Origin: Oehlia diaphana
Lineage: Eukaryota; Glomeromycota; Glomeromycetes; Glomerales; Glomeraceae
DNA: 64,000 nucleotides
NCBI GenBank assembly: GCA_003833135.1
Contig: QZLH01000331.1
Location: 17,933 to 81,932, forward strand
Direction of reading: 5' to 3'
The position numbers were made by a program, and so were the translations under genes. Shown here piece by piece: positions 35,717-48,163 of the stretch; the stretch's first letter is position 1; every line of letters starts with the position of its first letter. The notes beneath the pieces were generated by a model. It worked only from the letters and a program-made list of their open reading frames with translations. It was not told the origin of the DNA and ran no database searches.

Positions 35717-38700
35717 TCAACTGTGTGTTTTCAATTGTTTGATTTCTTCACAGCTAGAAGCTGCAGTGGACTCAGGAGACAAATAAATGCTTACATTTAG
35801 TGCTTCAAGAACAGCAAAATAAGGGGAAGCTATGGCATATGTTTGGTATGGTGTTATCCACTTTGCATGAAGGATACCAAGAGCTTTTCCTCTTTCATCT
35901 ATAATGCTTGCCCCTGAGTCACCAGATTCAAATTCTCCAGATTCAAATTTAAATGCCAATTGACGATCAAACCACTTAATAGGATAGCACTTCTTGCGAT
36001 TTTGATGAATTTCTGAATCCAATCGTGACTTCATATATCCAATAAAAATTCTTTGATCTTCATTACAATAATTGGGAATATGTTTTTCCATTTCTAACTT
36101 CTTTGCAATTTTAATGCTTTCATTTATCAAGCTACAGGCAATAGCTTGTTCAGTAGGAAGTAACTTCCCAATAGTAAGACCTGTAGTTCGTCCTACTTTA
36201 AAAACTTTAGTATTATAATCAAAATTCTTAAAATCTTTTCTAGTATAAACGCCTTTCAAACAAGTTGGAAGTCCATTATTTGTGAAGTAATCCGAAAAGA
36301 TTGGAAATTCTTTTGAGCATAACATCCGATTCTTATTACTAAAAATACAAAATCCGGCATCAACACCATAATTCTTGTTATCTACACTTGAGAGGAAGTT
36401 TTTTCGCATGCCTCTTACATGAATAGCCAGCGTTGGATTTCTTTTTTCTGCTATTTTAAGTTTTCTTTCCATTTCTTCAATATCATAAATATATTCACTG
36501 TTCCTTGCTCCTGATGCTTGTGATAGTCCAAGTAATTCATTTAGTTTTCTTTTTGGTTCAAACAAGTCTTCATATGAAGGTTGATAAACAACATTATTTT
36601 GGGTATCTAATTCATTAAATTTGAGCACATGTTCACATGAAATAATGCCAATTTTATTTGGTGATTCATTTTCATAAGCCACAGCACTTAAAGTTCCAGT
36701 TGTATTTTCTTTTTCTAATCCTATACCTATACTTGATCCTAATTTAACATCTTCTTGATAACGTCGACAAGTATCTATGCCTAAACCAATACAAGGAATT
36801 GCAGTACATGCTTCAACAACATCTACCGAAAATCCACAAATTTTTTCTGGAAATATACCACCACAGCCACGACGCAAAATACCCTTTTGGCGAACGTATA
36901 GTATAATTGCTGGAATTTCAGTCAACTGTCCATTAATTCTTTTATACCCAGTGCTCACGCCAACCAGATTATAATGTTTTTCACGGAATGTTAATCCTAA
37001 TTCATTATCTAAAGCTTCATTAAATTTCTCTTTCAGATCTTGTGGAATCTCTATTGAATTTGGTAAAGGGTCATCTGCGCTAGCAAATCCTTCCTCCTCC
37101 GCCATAAAATAAATTACTTGATTATCTGCAATTGTTTCCGTCTTAGTACTTGAATACAAACCACGTGTAATCACATAAACGTGCCATGTTGTACTACCCG
37201 CAATGTATTCTTCGATAGGTTGGCCCCAAAATATATCTACAACGTCATCTTTCATATATAGTTCACAGAGACGTGTTTCAAGTGCATCACTCCAGAATAT
37301 AGAGTCTTTTGATTCTATATTTAACAAGATTCAAGATTAATGTTAATAACAAAAAAATTATGAAATATGCAACATTATTTTTTTTACCGGAGTTATTAAA
37401 ATTATCATCTAAAAAGTAAAAGAAAAATAATGAAGTTATTATAATGTAATACAATAAACATCATTAAAAAAATTAATATTTTAAAACCTTACTATTGGGA
37501 AATAATTCATCTTGCTTCTCTGAATGAAACTTCGGACTTTTATTTTCATCTAAATAGAATAAATAAATAAATTATTAACTTAATTATCTAAATATTAAAT
37601 ATCCTTTATAATTAATATTATTAAAAGAGTTATAATATTTGTGTGCGTGTTATAATCTTTTTCTACTTCTTTACCAATTTTATAAAGAAATCCAAGTTTA
37701 TACTGTGCATTACTAAATCCTTGTTGGGCTGCTTCTTGATACCAATAAGAGGCTTCAACTTCATCTTTTTCAATACCAATTCCTTCTTCATAAAAAACAC
37801 CTAAATTAAATTGTGCTTCTTTATCTCCATTTTCTGCTGCTTTTTGATACCAATAGAAGGCTTTTTCTAAATTCTTTTCTGTTCCTTCTCCATTATAATA
37901 TCTATTGGCCAAATTATTCATTGCAACATCGTTGTTATTTTCTGCTGCTTTTTGATACCAATAGAAGGCTTTTTCTAAATTCTTTTCTATTCCTTCTCCA
38001 TAATAATATCTATTGGCTAAACTATTCATTGCAATTTCATTACCATTTTCTGCTGTTTTTTGATACCAATAGAAGGCTTTTTCTAAATTCTTTTCTGTTC
38101 CTTCTCCATTATAATATCTATTGGCCAAATTATTCATTGCAACATCATTGTTATTTTCTGCTGCTTTTTGATACCAATAGAAGGCTTTTTCTAAATTTTT
38201 TTCTGTGCCTTCTCCATTATAATAACATCCAGCTAAGCAAGTCATTGCATCAATATGAACATTTTCTGCTGCTTTTTGGTACCAATAAAAGGCTTTTTCT
38301 AAATTCTTTTCTGTTCCTTTTCCATTATAATAACAAATACCTAAATTGAATTGTGCTTCTTTATTTCCATTTTCTGCTGCTTTTTGATACCAATAGAAGG
38401 CTTTTTCTAAATTCTTTTCTGTTCCTTCTCCATTATAATATCTATTAGCCAAATTACCCATTGCAAATTTATTATCATTTTCTGCTGCTTTTTGATACCA
38501 ATAAAAGGCTTTTTTTAAATTCTTTTCTATTCCTTCTCCATTATAATATCTATTGGCCAAATTATTCATTGCAACTTTTTCACCATTTTCTGCTGCTTTT
38601 TGATACCAATAGAAGGCTTTTTCTAAATTCTTTTCTGTTCCTTTTCCATTATAATAACTATTGGCCAAATTATTCATTGCAACCTTCTCACCATTTTCTT

Positions 38701-38812
38701 CTGCTTTTTTATTTTGATGAAATAATTTAGTTTCATTTTTTATACCATCAATTACATTTTCGCAATAAATGTCATTTTTATTTTGCGTTTTATTGCATAT
38801 TTGTTCAGACAT
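35717..38812 (-). CDS. Sel1-repeat / trypsin-like protease fusion protein
   Basis: Predicted minus-strand exons: 38812-37675, 37549-37493, 37408-37388, 37314-35717, joined length 937 residues. Residues about 40-375 are nine or more Sel1 repeats of 36 residues. Residues about 515-915 are a PA-clan serine protease-like domain with a possible triad: His634 (SCEHVL), Asp724 (GVDAGF) and Ser872 (SGDSGAS); VGRTTG is at about 779-784. The join is inferred because the protease frame has no ATG at its start (it opens at TTG in an intron) and because four exons with matching phases connect it to the Sel1 frame. The alternative is two genes, 37595-38812 and a protease whose first exon I have misplaced. 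Cellular role unknown. Confidence 0.65.
37810..38690 (-). repeat. Tandem 108-bp repeats coding Sel1 units
   Basis: Eight or nine 108-bp units code AFYWYQKAAEN..AMNNLANRYYNGEGTEKNLEK. Several units are nearly identical in DNA (for example the units around 37860-37960 and 38080-38180), so the array is recently expanded or homogenised by gene conversion. Confidence 0.85.
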
Positions 38813-39113
38813 TTTTAATAATGAAAATTAAAATTATTTTTTTTGCTTACAAAAAATTATATAAATTAGTTTCCCTAACTATAAACGAAAAACTATCTAA
38901 GACAGACAAACGATTGAAAGTCAAAATAATTATATTTGTGGACGTTATTACATTACAGCAGATCAAGTTTGTGTAATAGAAGTGCTTATTATGTTTTCTA
39001 AAATGGATGTCGCACAAAAAATGATCACATGATATTCGACCAATAAAATGGTCTATTATGTACAATAAATAACTGCTGATCATTTCTTATAAAACATATA
39101 TATATATATACTA

Positions 39114-41848
39114 CAGTGCATACAACTTAGTCCCGACTACTAAATTAGATAAATTTCAAATTGCTACTCTTCACTTAAAAAAAACAATAAAAGCAAAATA
39201 AAACCGCAGAATGATAGAGCAAGTCAAGCTTAATTAGCTCACGTTTTTAAATTTCCTGTAAGACAATTTTTAACGAAGTAGTAGCGATCCAAAGTCGGGT
39301 AATTTTACTATTAAGATGGGAATTTTGGCCGCATTACACGTTATTCACGTGATCAAAATTCTTATCGTTGATTGGTTGTTTTTCATTTGAATATCGGGTT
39401 ACATGACTAAATTGAAAAAACATCTATCGCGAAAAGTAAAAACTGAAAAAAAAAATGAAAAACAAGTTTTTAACGTCTAAACAACACAAAAGTATTTAAG
39501 TTTATTTTAAAGTGTGGTTATTCTAATTTATTTACTAAATGCCAACTGATTGTAAAACTGAATCAGGAACCCGGCGGTGTGAACGGTATTTTTTAACAGC
39601 AAATTCTGCTGCCTTTCCTATTAAACCCTTTTGATAAATATCTATATAATGAAATGCTTTTCTTGCATACCGGCGAATAGTTGTAAGAGGAACAGAAGCA
39701 AGTGCTAATGGAACAGTTCTTTGCAAACCTGTCCATAAATAATCACAATTTGAGCGACTAAATTTCTTAGCTGCACCCCAAAAATTTTCAATGTAGTTGA
39801 GCTCACAATGAAATTTAGGGTAAAATATAACTTTATGTCCAGCTGCAACAATAACCTCTTCTACCCGTCCCTTTTGCGCTAAGAAATCTGGTTGCTGACT
39901 CATTATTTTTCATGCTTCTTCTAATTTCAGCCCCTCATTTGGCCATAATTCCCTCTCCATAAGAACTTGCTTTAATCCTTTTGGCTGTCCGCGCAGGTTA
40001 GAAATACAATAGTCCGATGGAAAGATCATATCTTGTTAGATATTTTCATCACCAAAATATGTTCTGCGCATCTTTGGCTGTTTTCCACCAGGATTGAGGT
40101 TCATATTTTTAGCAATAAGTGCATCTGACGAAAAAGTAGCATGACTTAATGCATTGTCAAATGCAAATAAGGTCTGGCATCCTGGAAAACGAGCTTCAAA
40201 TATGGGAATGGCACGTTCAACTACTTGACTTATTAAATCATCGGCCTTTCACCATCCATCATTATTTTTGCCCGAATGCATAATTACACAAGCTTCCCTA
40301 GGAAAGTCATCCGATACTTGTATTTCATCAGGAAGTGCAAGACGAACACAAACATCAGTTAAAAATTCACTAACATGAATTGAACGACCATTACCTTTTT
40401 TTCGTAAGGGTTGCTCTCCATCAGGAATCCAAAGACTCCGACTTCCATCATAAGCTGAAAAAATACACTCATCATGTATTACAAGAATAAGTGGCTGTAT
40501 ATTACTGTCTGGCCAGGTAATTTCTTCCAAATTATCTCCTGAGAAAATAGGCATCCTATGTTCAAATTCATTCATTTGTTCTAAAAATATTTTTCTGTAT
40601 GCCACCACATCTTCCCTTTCATGACCATCAATATATATTCCCTTCTTTACCTTTGCATATGTATATCCAAGTTCTTTCAAATAGTTTCTCGCAGTATTGA
40701 TATGAATAGTTAGAGATGGTGCAAATCCAAGTCCTGGTAAAATAACTTCATTCATCTGTATCATTAACATCTGTGAAGAAATATCCCACTTATGTTCCCG
40801 AATATATGATTTTACTTGAAGAAGAATATCTTCATCCCAGAGAAAGCTCCATATTTTAGCATGATGTCCCCGGCAAGAGTAGGGAATTTGGTGGCTCATT
40901 ACATATTCATGTGCCCAAGAACGAATGCATCTGGCATGGTATACTCCTTTTCCTGCAGTGTTAGAAATAATCTCACTTGCATTCATTTTTGAATAGTTGC
41001 ATTTCACAAGTTGAAGATAAAGACGGATACCATTTAGACGCACCCAAACCTCATTTTTTTTATTTTCTTTTTTAATATCTATTTTCAGATTTTCAAGATC
41101 CGCCTGGATTTTATTATTCCAGTTGCAATCCTCAATCTCATTATCTGACTGTTTATCATCATTATCATTCGCATCATCACTCACATCATCATCCACATCA
41201 GCTAATGTCTTGTCAACTTCGTTAGTAGATTTCTTGGTATCCCAAAATGTGCACAATGCAAGGGTTCCCTTTGCTGCCTCACGCAGTTGCTGATTTTTTC
41301 TTCTTTTAGTGCGAACAGAGTTTCCTATATAACGAAGTTTACGTATTTCATAAGAAGCACGTTCTTGATAATATTTTTTTGCTGCTTCTTTAAGTTTTCT
41401 TACAATACTTACTGCATTATCATTTTCCATTGGTTCATCATTAACAGGAAAATTATCAGTATCATCAACATTATCAGAGTCATCATTGATAGACATATTA
41501 TCAGAGTCATTATCAGAATTATTCTTGCGTGTAGACTTTGCTTCATAAGCCTTTCTTGATCATTTCTGACGTTTTGTTAGACGTGGCATGTTGGTAAATT
41601 GTGTTTATTTAATAACAATCCAAGTTCTTAATAATAAAGCAAAAAATTCATGTGGGAAAAAAGAAATATAACATAATTGCGAGACTTTTTCATTGTTCGT
41701 ATATGATGTAATTATTTGTATTCATTAAATCACATGTATGTATATGGACCAATAAAATTGCAAGTTAGATGTGTTACGTGATAACACATCAAAATCTAAA
41801 ATTTGGCCGCTTAAAAATTTATTTGTTGGGACTAAGTTGTATGCACTG
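39114..41848. mobile_element. Tc1/IS630-like DNA transposon, 2.7 kb, termini preserved
   Basis: The ends are CAGTGCATACAACTTAGTCC at 39114 and its reverse complement ending at 41848; about 24 bp match with one difference. TA flanks both ends (39112-39113, 41849-41850). Inside is one transposase frame on the minus strand, interrupted by stops. The well-kept termini mean it could still be moved in trans. Confidence 0.85.
39535..41589 (-). pseudogene. Tc1/IS630-like DDE transposase, broken by four stops
   Basis: One reading frame runs from ATG at 41589 to a stop near 39535, with in-frame TGA near 41560, TGA near 40247, TAA near 40032 and TGA near 39910. Catalytic-type motifs are visible: IHDECIF (about 40480), FAFDNALSHA (about 40170) and CELNYIENFWGA (about 39790), the pattern of the DDE_3/IS630-Tc1 group. 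The N-terminal part is acidic with a basic patch. Between stops the protein reads well, so decay is recent. The stops fit C-to-T or G-to-A changes at Trp, Arg or Gln codons. Confidence 0.8.
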
Positions 41849-41899
41849 TATGACATTTATAATATTAATTTATATTGGTTAAAATTAAAACATTTAATT

Positions 41900-43647
41900 A
41901 TTATATCAAAATATGATTTACTTTATTAATTTATCAATATTTTCAAAAATAAAATCTGGAACAGCTCGATATAATTAATATTTTTTTAACATATATTCAG
42001 CTTGCATACCTATTAATTCTCTTTTATAACAATCCATAAATTTTGCTAATTTGTGTGCATATTTTTGTATATGCCTTAGAGGAACTGAATTTAATACCTA
42101 TAGAACTGTTTCTTGCAAACCTTTCCAATTATAATTGCAATGCTACTGAACATAATATTTTGCAGCTTTCAGTACATTTCAATATAATTAAGTTTACAAT
42201 GAAATTTGGAATAAAATATAATTTTATGCCTAAGTCCTTCAATAATTTTTTGTAAGATTAATTTTTGATTAAGAAAATTCTCTTGAGCAGCTAAAACATA
42301 ATATATATAACATCTTGGATTTTCTAATGATACCTTTTTATTATCATAAAATCCCTTTAATCCAGATCCTCATAAGTCACATTCTTGCAAAATTATTCTC
42401 ATCCCTTTAGTTTTCTGTACAATTTTTCATCTGGATAATCGGCAGAAAATACTGTACTTTGAACTTGTCTATTAAAAATGGTATCATGTATAGTTGGCTG
42501 TTTTCCATCAGGATTAAGATTCATATTTGTTGCATTAAGAGTGTCATCAGCTAATTTTGCATAACTAAAGGAATTATCAAATGCAAATACTGCAACTATT
42601 CCAGAATGTGTTTTTTCAAAAATTGGAATTGCTCAGATTTTAATTTATAGTTATAAATAAGAATTAAAAGGATTTAGACATTTGCTTTAATTTGATTGAT
42701 TTTAATATATATACCTGTTCAATTAATTGATTAACATTCTACCATCTATCAAAATTTTTTCCAGAATTAATTATAATACACACTTCATGTGAAATTCTGT
42801 CATCAATATCAATGGTATCTATTAAGAAGTCACTAATATGAATAGATCATTCTTACCTTTTTTTGTGTAATGGCTACTCAATTTTGAGTTTCCAACCAGA
42901 TTTCTGTCCATTATTTGATTGAAAAGTCATCTCAACATAAATAAAAAGTACATGTAAGCATTCACCATCTTTTAATTCAGGATTAACTTGAGTTTTACAC
43001 TCCTTACTAATAAATTTTGGCATTAATTTTTGATATCTATAAATAAAATTATATTAATTAAAAAAAATAGATAAAAAATCAGTTTATTTTTATTGATGAA
43101 AATTAATATAATACCTGTCTATAACTTCAAGAAATTCTTCTTGATAAATAACAACATTCTTTCTTTTATGTCTATCAATATATATATACTGGCTAAATAA
43201 TAAATTCCATTTTTTTTAACCATCAGATTGCTATTTTTTTACTGAAAAATATGATCAGGTATTTGAAATCCTAATAATTAAAAAAATTAAATATGTGAAA
43301 TAAATAAATTAATTTATATCTAATTATTATTTTATTTTCTATACCAACAGAAGGAAGAATTTCTTCGCTAATAAAATCACAAAAGTTATTAACAGTAAAA
43401 TCAAATTTGTGTTATCACAAATATAAAGCTACTTTTAATTGAATATCTTCATCATCAAGAATACTGCTCCCTTTAAAATGTTATTTATGATTATTTTTAA
43501 GGATATTACCATAGTTTTTAAATGTTTTAGCCCAACTTCTGATACAATATGCAAACCATAATCCACGATTAAAAATTCTGCAACAATTTGGCTTGCTTTT
43601 AATTTCACATATTCTTTCTTCAGAAGTTGAAAGTAATATTGAACTGC
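41900..43647 (-). pseudogene. Second, older Tc1/IS630-like transposase copy, C-terminal part
   Basis: On the minus strand this region matches the transposase at 39535-41589: for example YSKFHCKLNYIE (about 42180) against YPKFHCELNYIE, MNLNPDGKQPT (about 42510) against MNLNPGGKQPK, and a piece ending YCIRSWAK near 43535. Frameshifts and stops are numerous. Its N-terminal part lies beyond 48164, separated by an inserted element. Confidence 0.7.
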
Positions 43648-44089
43648 TTTCACTGGTCGAAATCTTTGCTATCGGGTATATATCGGGCATCTATATATCG
43701 GTGACAAATTAGATACATATCAGGCATTTACATATATCGGGTACATATCGGATACCCAATATGTTACTGATACACATTGGTTGATCGGGTATATATCGGG
43801 CATCTATATATCAGTAAAAGTGAAATGTTTTGGCATAGTATGTCATATATATGACATACAGTACGGTAGAGGCATTCATCAATCCGGATATCTGGCCACC
43901 GTTCAATTCGATAATTTTTTATTATACCAAATTTTTTTTTCTTAACAGTTAATTCAAGCCATAATATATTCATTAGTTTATAGTTTATTATATAGTAATG
44001 TGAAATTATTTATTAATTTGAACCAAATAAAATTATTATGTCTGTTTAAAGTAAACCCACCCCACACACTTACCCATATCACAATAAAA

Positions 44090-44330
44090 AAGAAACGTTA
44101 GTATGTTTCTTCAAAGTAAATTCTGAAACTCCCCACACATTTACCCAATACTCCAAATAGTCCAGGAAACTGAAATCTACAAAAAGAATAAAAAAAGAAA
44201 CGTTAGTACGTTTCTTCAAGGTAAATTCCAAAAGAACCCACTCCACACACTTACCCAATATCCTAAATAATCCAAGAAGCTGAAGTCTACAAAAAAGAAT
44301 AAAGAGAAATGTTAGAAAATAAATAAACAA
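44090..44330 (-). repeat. Left subterminal array of intron-like units (minus orientation)
   Basis: Two to three units read on the minus strand as a pyrimidine tract, GTAG, a short block (GGAYTATTTRGRRTATTGG), GTAAGTGTGTGG, then AAGAAACGTACTAACGTTTC (for example 44216-44195). They mirror the plus-oriented array at 44983-46068. Confidence 0.7.
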
Positions 44331-44982
44331 AAAAAAAACAAAAAAAAAACGAAATCCCCTTCTCCTAACTTACCTTCAAGCCGAAATCCAGTTCCAAAAA
44401 GGTATTCCCTTAGAAAAACGAAGTAAAAGGAATGTCCTAAGCCATTTAAGCCAAATTCTGAAGGGGGAGAATAAAAAATGAAATATATTTTTTTTTTCTA
44501 AAAAAAAAAAAAATAAATACTGGATTTGACCAGATTATCTGATCAATCCGGTCAATCAAGTCAGTATTTTAGCGCAATATATCATATAATATACATATAG
44601 TTTCACAGATCTAATCATTTATTGATCGTTGATAATCTAATAAGGCTGTTCCAATTTAATCTTTAGTTTAACATCCTCCCCCCTCTATTTTTGAAAAATT
44701 CAAGGGTGATTTAAACATATATGTTAGATATGTTTAAATATGCTTAAAACACCCCCTTCCTTTACTATTACCGAGAATTTCTGATTTTACCAAAAATTTC
44801 TGAAATTTTTAATATGTTTAATTTTCATGTTTGTTTAAATTATCCTCTCCCCACCCCTCAAAATTTTTGGCTGGAAAGGACGTTAAACTAATTATTAATT
44901 TGGAACGGCCTAAAAATCAATACTAAAAAAAAAATCATTTTTTATTTTTTTTTTTGTAGGTTGGACTCCTATTTTTTTGTAG

Positions 44983-46068
44983 AACGTCAGACCTTGGAGA
45001 TCTGGACGAACTGTCAAACCAATAAAGGTAATGTGGAAGAAGGAGACCAGGGATTATGTGTTTTGTAATTAAGAAACATTTTTAACATTTCTTTCTTTTT
45101 TTTTGTAGAACTAGGACGCCAGACTCTTGGAAATGAACCCAGACTTGGAATGTGTATAAGAAAAGAGGAAGGGTAAATTTTTTTAATATTAAAGAAACAT
45201 TTTTAACATTTCTTTCTTAATTTTTTTGTAGAACTAGGACGCTGGACTCTTGGAAGCGAACCCGGACTTGAAATGTAAGAAATGACAGGAATGGAAGGAA
45301 ATTTTTTTAATATTAAGAAACGTACTAACGTTTCTTTATTTTTTTTTGTAGGAATAAGACGCTGGACTTTTGAAAACGAACCTGAACTTGGATAATGTAA
45401 GGAATGGGAAGAGGGGAAAATGTTTTTTTAATATTAAAGAAATATACTAACGTTTTTTTCTTTATTTTTTTTGTAGGGCTAGGACGCCGGACTCTTGAAA
45501 ATGAATCCAAACTTAGATAATATTAGGAATAGGGGAGGAAAATTGATTTTTTAAATATTAAAGAAAACGTACTAATGTTTCTTTGTTTTTTTGTAGGACT
45601 AAGACGCTGGACTCTTGGAAACGAATCCGGATTTGGATAACGTAAGGAATAGGGGAGGGGAATTAGTTTTTTTAATATTAAAGAAATGTACTAACGTTTC
45701 TTTCTTTGTTTTTTTGTAGAACTAGGATGCTGAACTCTTGGAAACAAATCCAGATTTGGATAATGTAAGGAATAGGGGAAGGGGAATTGGTTTTTTGAAT
45801 ATTAAAGAAACGTACTAACATTTCTTTCTTTATTTTTTTGTAGGACTAGGATGCCAGACTCTTAGAAGGCGGACTTACACTTGATGTAAGTTGGGTGGGT
45901 ATAGTGTGTCATATGTGTTAAATAAGAAACGTTTTTAACGTTTCTTTTTTCTTTTTGTAGGAAAGCCAGACAAAATTACGAACTGGACTTTTGAATGAAG
46001 GTATTAATGGGAGAGAAATTTACTTTTCTTAGTAACATTACTAACGTTACTTTTTTTTTCTTTTGTAG
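44983..46068 (+). repeat. Right subterminal array of about nine 120-bp intron-like units
   Basis: Each unit has a 40-45-base block bounded by TTTTTTGTAG on the left and GTAAGG or similar on the right, then a 77-81-base spacer with an inverted repeat around TACTAAC and a pyrimidine tract. Blocks: 44983-45027, 45109-45151, 45232-45274, 45352-45396, 45477-45521, 45597-45641, 45720-45764, 45844-45885, 45961-46000. The block at 45477 has lost its GT. No reading frame stays open through all blocks. Confidence 0.75.
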
Positions 46069-47635
46069 GTTCTTGGACTGCTAACACGCGAAACTATGCT
46101 GAAACATTATTGAATATTAGTGTTAGCTACGCCAAAATTATGCCAAAAGGTTTTACCATTCCATAAAGTTTCAGCAATTTTGGTAAGTTTGATGCTTCCT
46201 TTTTTTTGTATCCTTAGAGACTCTTGTTTGCAGCTATTGGATACTGTTATATTGGACTTTGTAATAGGACTAATAGTAAGTAGAATAGAAAGAGAGGAGG
46301 AGTTTTTTTTTAAAATTAAGAATGTTAATAATGTTCCCTTTCTTTTTTTTTATTATTTTTAATAAAGACATGGATTCTTGGATAATAATACAAACTGTAA
46401 GTTGAGTGGATGAAGGAGATTCTAAATAAATATTTATTATTTGATATTACAAAAAATCAGTGATTTAACATGTTGACTGGTATATGCATGATAGGTGACC
46501 AATAGGCTACCAATAGGTACCCGATTTGTGACTAATTGGTATATTTAAGTAGGGTTTTGTATTATTTAAATTTTAAAGTGATAAAGAGTTTAACTTGCAG
46601 TGTAATTCTAGTATAAATAGTATAAATGCACTGATTTTTATTAATTATAATAATCCGATTAAAATCCATGCCCAATCAGAATTTGTTATTGTAATCAGGC
46701 GATTGATCACATGATTTCACTATTTATATTTCGCACTTTGTTTATTTTTTTTTCTTTCGTAAAAATCCTTTCTCTTAAACTTTTTATTTAAAACAAATTC
46801 TTTACTTAGTTATTATGAAATAATATTAAAATATTTTTTTTTATTTTTATCTTTAGAAATAAACATAAAGGTATATTTTCATTATGCTTGTTTTTTTTCT
46901 TTTTATATATGCATTTTCTATTGATGTTCTAATACTTTTTTTCTTTTCTCCCACTAATGTTTTCTACCACTTCATCATGATGTTGGACTAACTGAAACCT
47001 TATGTTTACTGAATAGCAATATTTAATAAGCATTAAAATTTTATATTTATTAAGCAATAAATACTTAATATATTAATTAATTACTAAATTTTAATATTCA
47101 TTAATCATTTAATTTTTAAGCATTATATTAGTATTTTAAATAAATACTTAAATGTATTTTACCAACATACCTTATATTTAATAAATGCTAATAATAAATA
47201 TTAATAAATTACTTTGACTAACATCATGATGTTAACATTTTCTATTAATATTAAATACTACTAACATGTTTTTATTAATATTCTCCTATTAACATTTTCT
47301 ATTTTACTAATTTTTCTTTCTTTCTACTAACATTTTTACTAATATTTTCTATATTTACTACTAACGTTTTTATTAACATTTTATTTTATTTTCTTCTAAT
47401 AATTAATATACTTACTAATATTTTCACTGATATTTCTTTTAAATAATAAACATATAACAAAATAAGCAAAGAGGTAATTTTATTATCATTGCTACTTTCA
47501 GTAGAACTTAACATATTACATAATATAATTATGTTCAACTTTATTTGATTTTACATAGCAGATAATGTAAGATTTGTATTATTGCTTTTATATAAATAAA
47601 TTTATAAATTTTAATAAAATTGAATTTCATTTAGC

Positions 47636-47811
47636 CAGTTCACCCTTATTATAGTGAATCCTATGGGCTGGAGATTAAAATTTGTTATAGTGAAAAATTC
47701 ACTATACAAAAGGTCATTTTATTATATATATAAAATATCCTGTACCTGAACTTTTCTTCATTATAGCAAGTTATTCACTATATAAAAATTCACTATAGAG
47801 AGGGTGAACTG
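47636..47811. mobile_element. Small MITE nested in the CACTA-like element
   Basis: The ends CAGTTCACCCTTATTATAGT and (reversed) CAGTTCACCCTCTCTATAGT are inverted copies. It is 176 bp with no coding. The right side has TA; the left side reads GC, so a TA duplication is only half supported. Confidence 0.65.
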
Positions 47812-48163
47812 TAAATCTATTAGTTTTAATATAAAATTGTCAAACGTATACAATAAAAATATATATTACCAATATTTTACGTATGATATCTATAAGGTAT
47901 GTCACTGATATTTTACTACCCGATATGTGTATGTTAAATGTATAATATCTATAAGATATGTCACTGGTATTTGACTACCCGATATGTGTAAGATGTATAT
48001 ATGATGTTTACATGATATGTCACCGATTTTCTACATTTATGCTACACATATCAGGTACCCGATATGTGTAGTATTGTTAAATATCATACATATATATTAC
48101 ATATATTATATACATATCAGGTACCCGATACATACCCAATAGCCCCAATTTTGACCAGTGTTT

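Larger units (their letters stand above)
43651..48160. mobile_element. CACTA/EnSpm-like element, 4.5 kb, inserted in a transposase relic
   Basis: The left end CACTGGTCGAAATCTTTGCT and right end (reversed) CACTGGTCAAAATTGGGGCT are inverted copies, followed on both sides by GGGTAT/ATCGGG subterminal repeats. TTT flanks both ends (43648-43650, 48161-48163), a 3-bp target duplication typical of CACTA elements. Taking the element and one TTT away restores an open frame across the junction of the host transposase relic. I see no transposase inside, so it is non-autonomous. Confidence 0.8.

Noticed and set aside
37813..38730. Open frames on the plus strand across the Sel1 repeats (LLLFDTNRRLFLNSF-type repeats)
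   Set aside because: They are the antisense of the Sel1 array; the minus strand has the recognised repeat consensus and a start codon.
39535..41589. TGA read as an amino acid, making the transposase intact
   Set aside because: B2 and the chimeric gene end at TGA where their paralogues end or diverge, and a TAA also interrupts the same transposase frame.
44983..46068. Possible CRISPR array
   Set aside because: The repeated part is the whole 120-bp unit, not a short repeat with unique spacers, the genome is eukaryotic, and no cas genes are present.
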